From Tannerella sp. (lineage in GTDB: Bacteria; Bacteroidota; Bacteroidia; Bacteroidales; Tannerellaceae), in contig JAISOP010000187.1 in assembly GCA_031275525.1 (NCBI GenBank), forward strand, positions 1-7,478: DNA of 7,478 nucleotides, given 5' to 3'. Position 1 is the stretch's first letter, and every line of letters begins with the position of its first letter. Shown here one piece after another: positions 7,201 through 7,478 of this stretch. A program made the translations under genes and the position numbers. Below the pieces are notes generated by a model, which was not told where the DNA came from, ran no database searches, and saw only the letters and a program-made list of their open reading frames with translations.

Positions 7201-7478
7201 TCCAATAACGGAAGCAGACATTACGCTCGACAGCTTCACGCCGGCCAGTCAGGGAACAGACGGCAGCTTCAGCTTCACCGTCACACTGACCACAGGCTCC
7301 AGCCACCTGGAAGCCGCCATAACAGGGGGCATCATCACAGCCGCACCCGTTTACGGCGTCACCGTTGCAGCAGCGGAAAACGGCAGCATAACGGCAGACA
7401 AACCCCAGGCTTCGGAAGGCGAAACCGTCACCCTGACAATCACCCCCTCCGCAGACTACATCCTGTCATCCGTCAAAG
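4238..7478 (+). CDS. Secreted C10-family (streptopain-type) cysteine protease with modular C-terminus; runs off right edge
   Basis: The frame is open from the ATG at 4238 to the window end, giving 1,080 residues without a stop; an in-frame stop at 4184 precedes the ATG. Residues 1-22 are a Sec signal peptide ending MLA. Residues about 24-140 form the inhibitory propeptide, with 'YHVFSMNTGEGFIIVAGDD' and 'PILGYAEEGSF' typical of the family. The peptidase C10 domain spans about 160-392: nucleophile C194 in 'TGCVATAMAQIMNYH', catalytic H341 in 'GGHAFVCDGY', and N357-W358 in 'FNWGWGGYSDGYF'. Both catalytic positions match SpeB zymogen numbering (C192, H340) within two residues, so an active enzyme is expected. 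A glycine linker (394-398) leads to three Ig/CARDB-like beta modules (about 400-530, 537-645, 647-757), a cadherin-like beta-sandwich (about 759-850), a Gly-rich bacterial repeat (854-935), a helical-plus-beta module (936-1035) and the start of a second repeat (1039 on). Such proteins are often exported by type IX secretion, but the C-terminal sorting domain would lie outside the window. Confidence 0.93.
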   Translation, partial: MKTIRLFMVLLCTLLMFHPMLAERVNVERAERVARSYASAKPGLAERRNFRHNRTVSKQISRNRPGLRSDAPEDEPLYHVFSMNTGEGFIIVAGDDVAKPILGYAEEGSFDETNENLAYWMETLAQEIAEAIENNVPQDADTQAEWEAFESENKAALRASGDYVDPLVTTKWNQSAPYNNNCPIISGGRAVTGCVATAMAQIMNYHKHPTIRTVEIPGYTTSTTKDDIPGITGTTDYKWDLMSDRYSSDATGPSVDAVAVLMLHCGVSVHMDYTPSSSGAFSFVVSTALRNYFGYGAGINGSNLVEVDRGYYSYTEWVRLLKTDLKAGRPVYYSGHGSGGHAFVCDGYDTDDLFHFNWGWGGYSDGYFELSALNPNGGNYSYGQRMTIGIQPAGGGGGQPVLYLQNISVNPTSLPTLSEPFDINGYYLGNSDSDMVGQIYLGGLLCHTDDTPIAYKTALQTLNLAPGSSINYQTIYSAYTLPPNLSAGTYKLYPTCAASESEMPAKIPMRNSAIPPYIVVTVAADGSVTFDNTTQPELTLIQLATDGNIYRNNNGIFTAEITNSGTNDYNSHLSLKLGDLEFTKLVVIPAGTTKTIQFEEYITVEPGLYDATILYDPANSTSSISTPTAQLGDATPIEVKAVPEGNPVLSLLSATFEPDADHVSLNNLNLTVELQNTGGLFNSYVYIFIYPQTGDNSITSYYSKSSIIIDDTPRSIVFNNSSNGTLTAETAYRARVYANGYIGDYIPFTTAPISPISNATLSSLTVKDLLTGQPLTLYPPFDSNTLGYTATVSSTVVAVSVTGEATHPRAKFTSKDYVALADGTNTVSIPVTSEDGETTLEYQVMITQGDNPAFAISIGTFMHGSISITPDQTLYAAGDAVSVTVSPDEGYELDKLSAILTAFDTEFAITDTENENTYTFTMPAGDVTIEASFRSSETARLAEAKTLIEAADIATHYTAAQTQANTEEDLKAWLAGRLNTILSGTDLDPITEADITLDSFTPASQGTDGSFSFTVTLTTGSSHLEAAITGGIITAAPVYGVTVAAAENGSITADKPQASEGETVTLTITPSADYILSSVK
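6797..7478 (+). repeat. Two copies of a bacterial beta-repeat module inside the protease
   Basis: Protein residues 854-935 (starting FAISIGTFMHGSISI) and 1039 to the edge (starting YGVTVAAAENGSITA) align. Both read hydrophobic strand, 'xGSI', 'D-x-x-x-A-G/E', 'V-x-x-T-I/V-x-P-x-x-x-Y', then a short 'L-S' turn. This is the pattern of the divergent InlB/Flg_new-type 'bacterial repeat' found in large surface proteins. The module between them (936-1035; 'ARLAEAKTLIEAAD' then 'ITLDSFTPASQGTDGSFSF') appears in similar Bacteroidetes proteins as I remember them. The second copy is cut by the window edge, so more copies may follow. Confidence 0.7.

Overview
The window looks like chromosomal DNA from a Bacteroidales bacterium, possibly in the Tannerella/Parabacteroides neighbourhood; that finer placement is only a guess. 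The evidence is TAnnTTTG-type -7 promoter elements, no Shine-Dalgarno sequences, two lipoproteins with type II signal peptides, and a Bacteroidetes-style C10 cysteine protease with many C-terminal beta-sandwich modules. No RNA genes or CRISPR arrays were seen.

Layout: (1) 1-87, minus strand: the first 29 codons of an insertion-sequence transposase that runs off the left edge; the IS end lies somewhere in 88-120. (2) 120-956, plus: a 278-residue lipoprotein of unknown function. Its GTG start sits at the probable IS junction. (3) 957-1371: a 415-base gap holding an RNA-type hairpin, a GC-rich stretch with a direct repeat and a strong palindrome, and the promoter of the next gene. (4) 1372-2766, plus: a lipoprotein fusing a DUF1080/3-keto-disaccharide hydrolase-type domain to a PHP-like metallohydrolase domain. 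(5) 2802-2837: a terminator hairpin between convergent genes. (6) 2871-3875, minus: glyceraldehyde-3-phosphate dehydrogenase with a well-formed promoter. (7) 3876-4237: a divergent regulatory gap. (8) 4238 to beyond 7478, plus: a secreted C10 (streptopain-type) protease of more than 1,080 residues, open at the right edge.

The genes do not form one operon. GAPDH is a housekeeping glycolytic gene set between two exported proteins, each apparently with its own promoter. One is a putative sugar-processing lipoprotein and the other a large secreted protease. I see no evidence for a single multi-gene new system. The points most worth a second look are the IS/lipoprotein junction, the PHP-like domain that lacks its usual DxH ligands, the modular C-terminus of the protease, and the structured gap at 957-1371.
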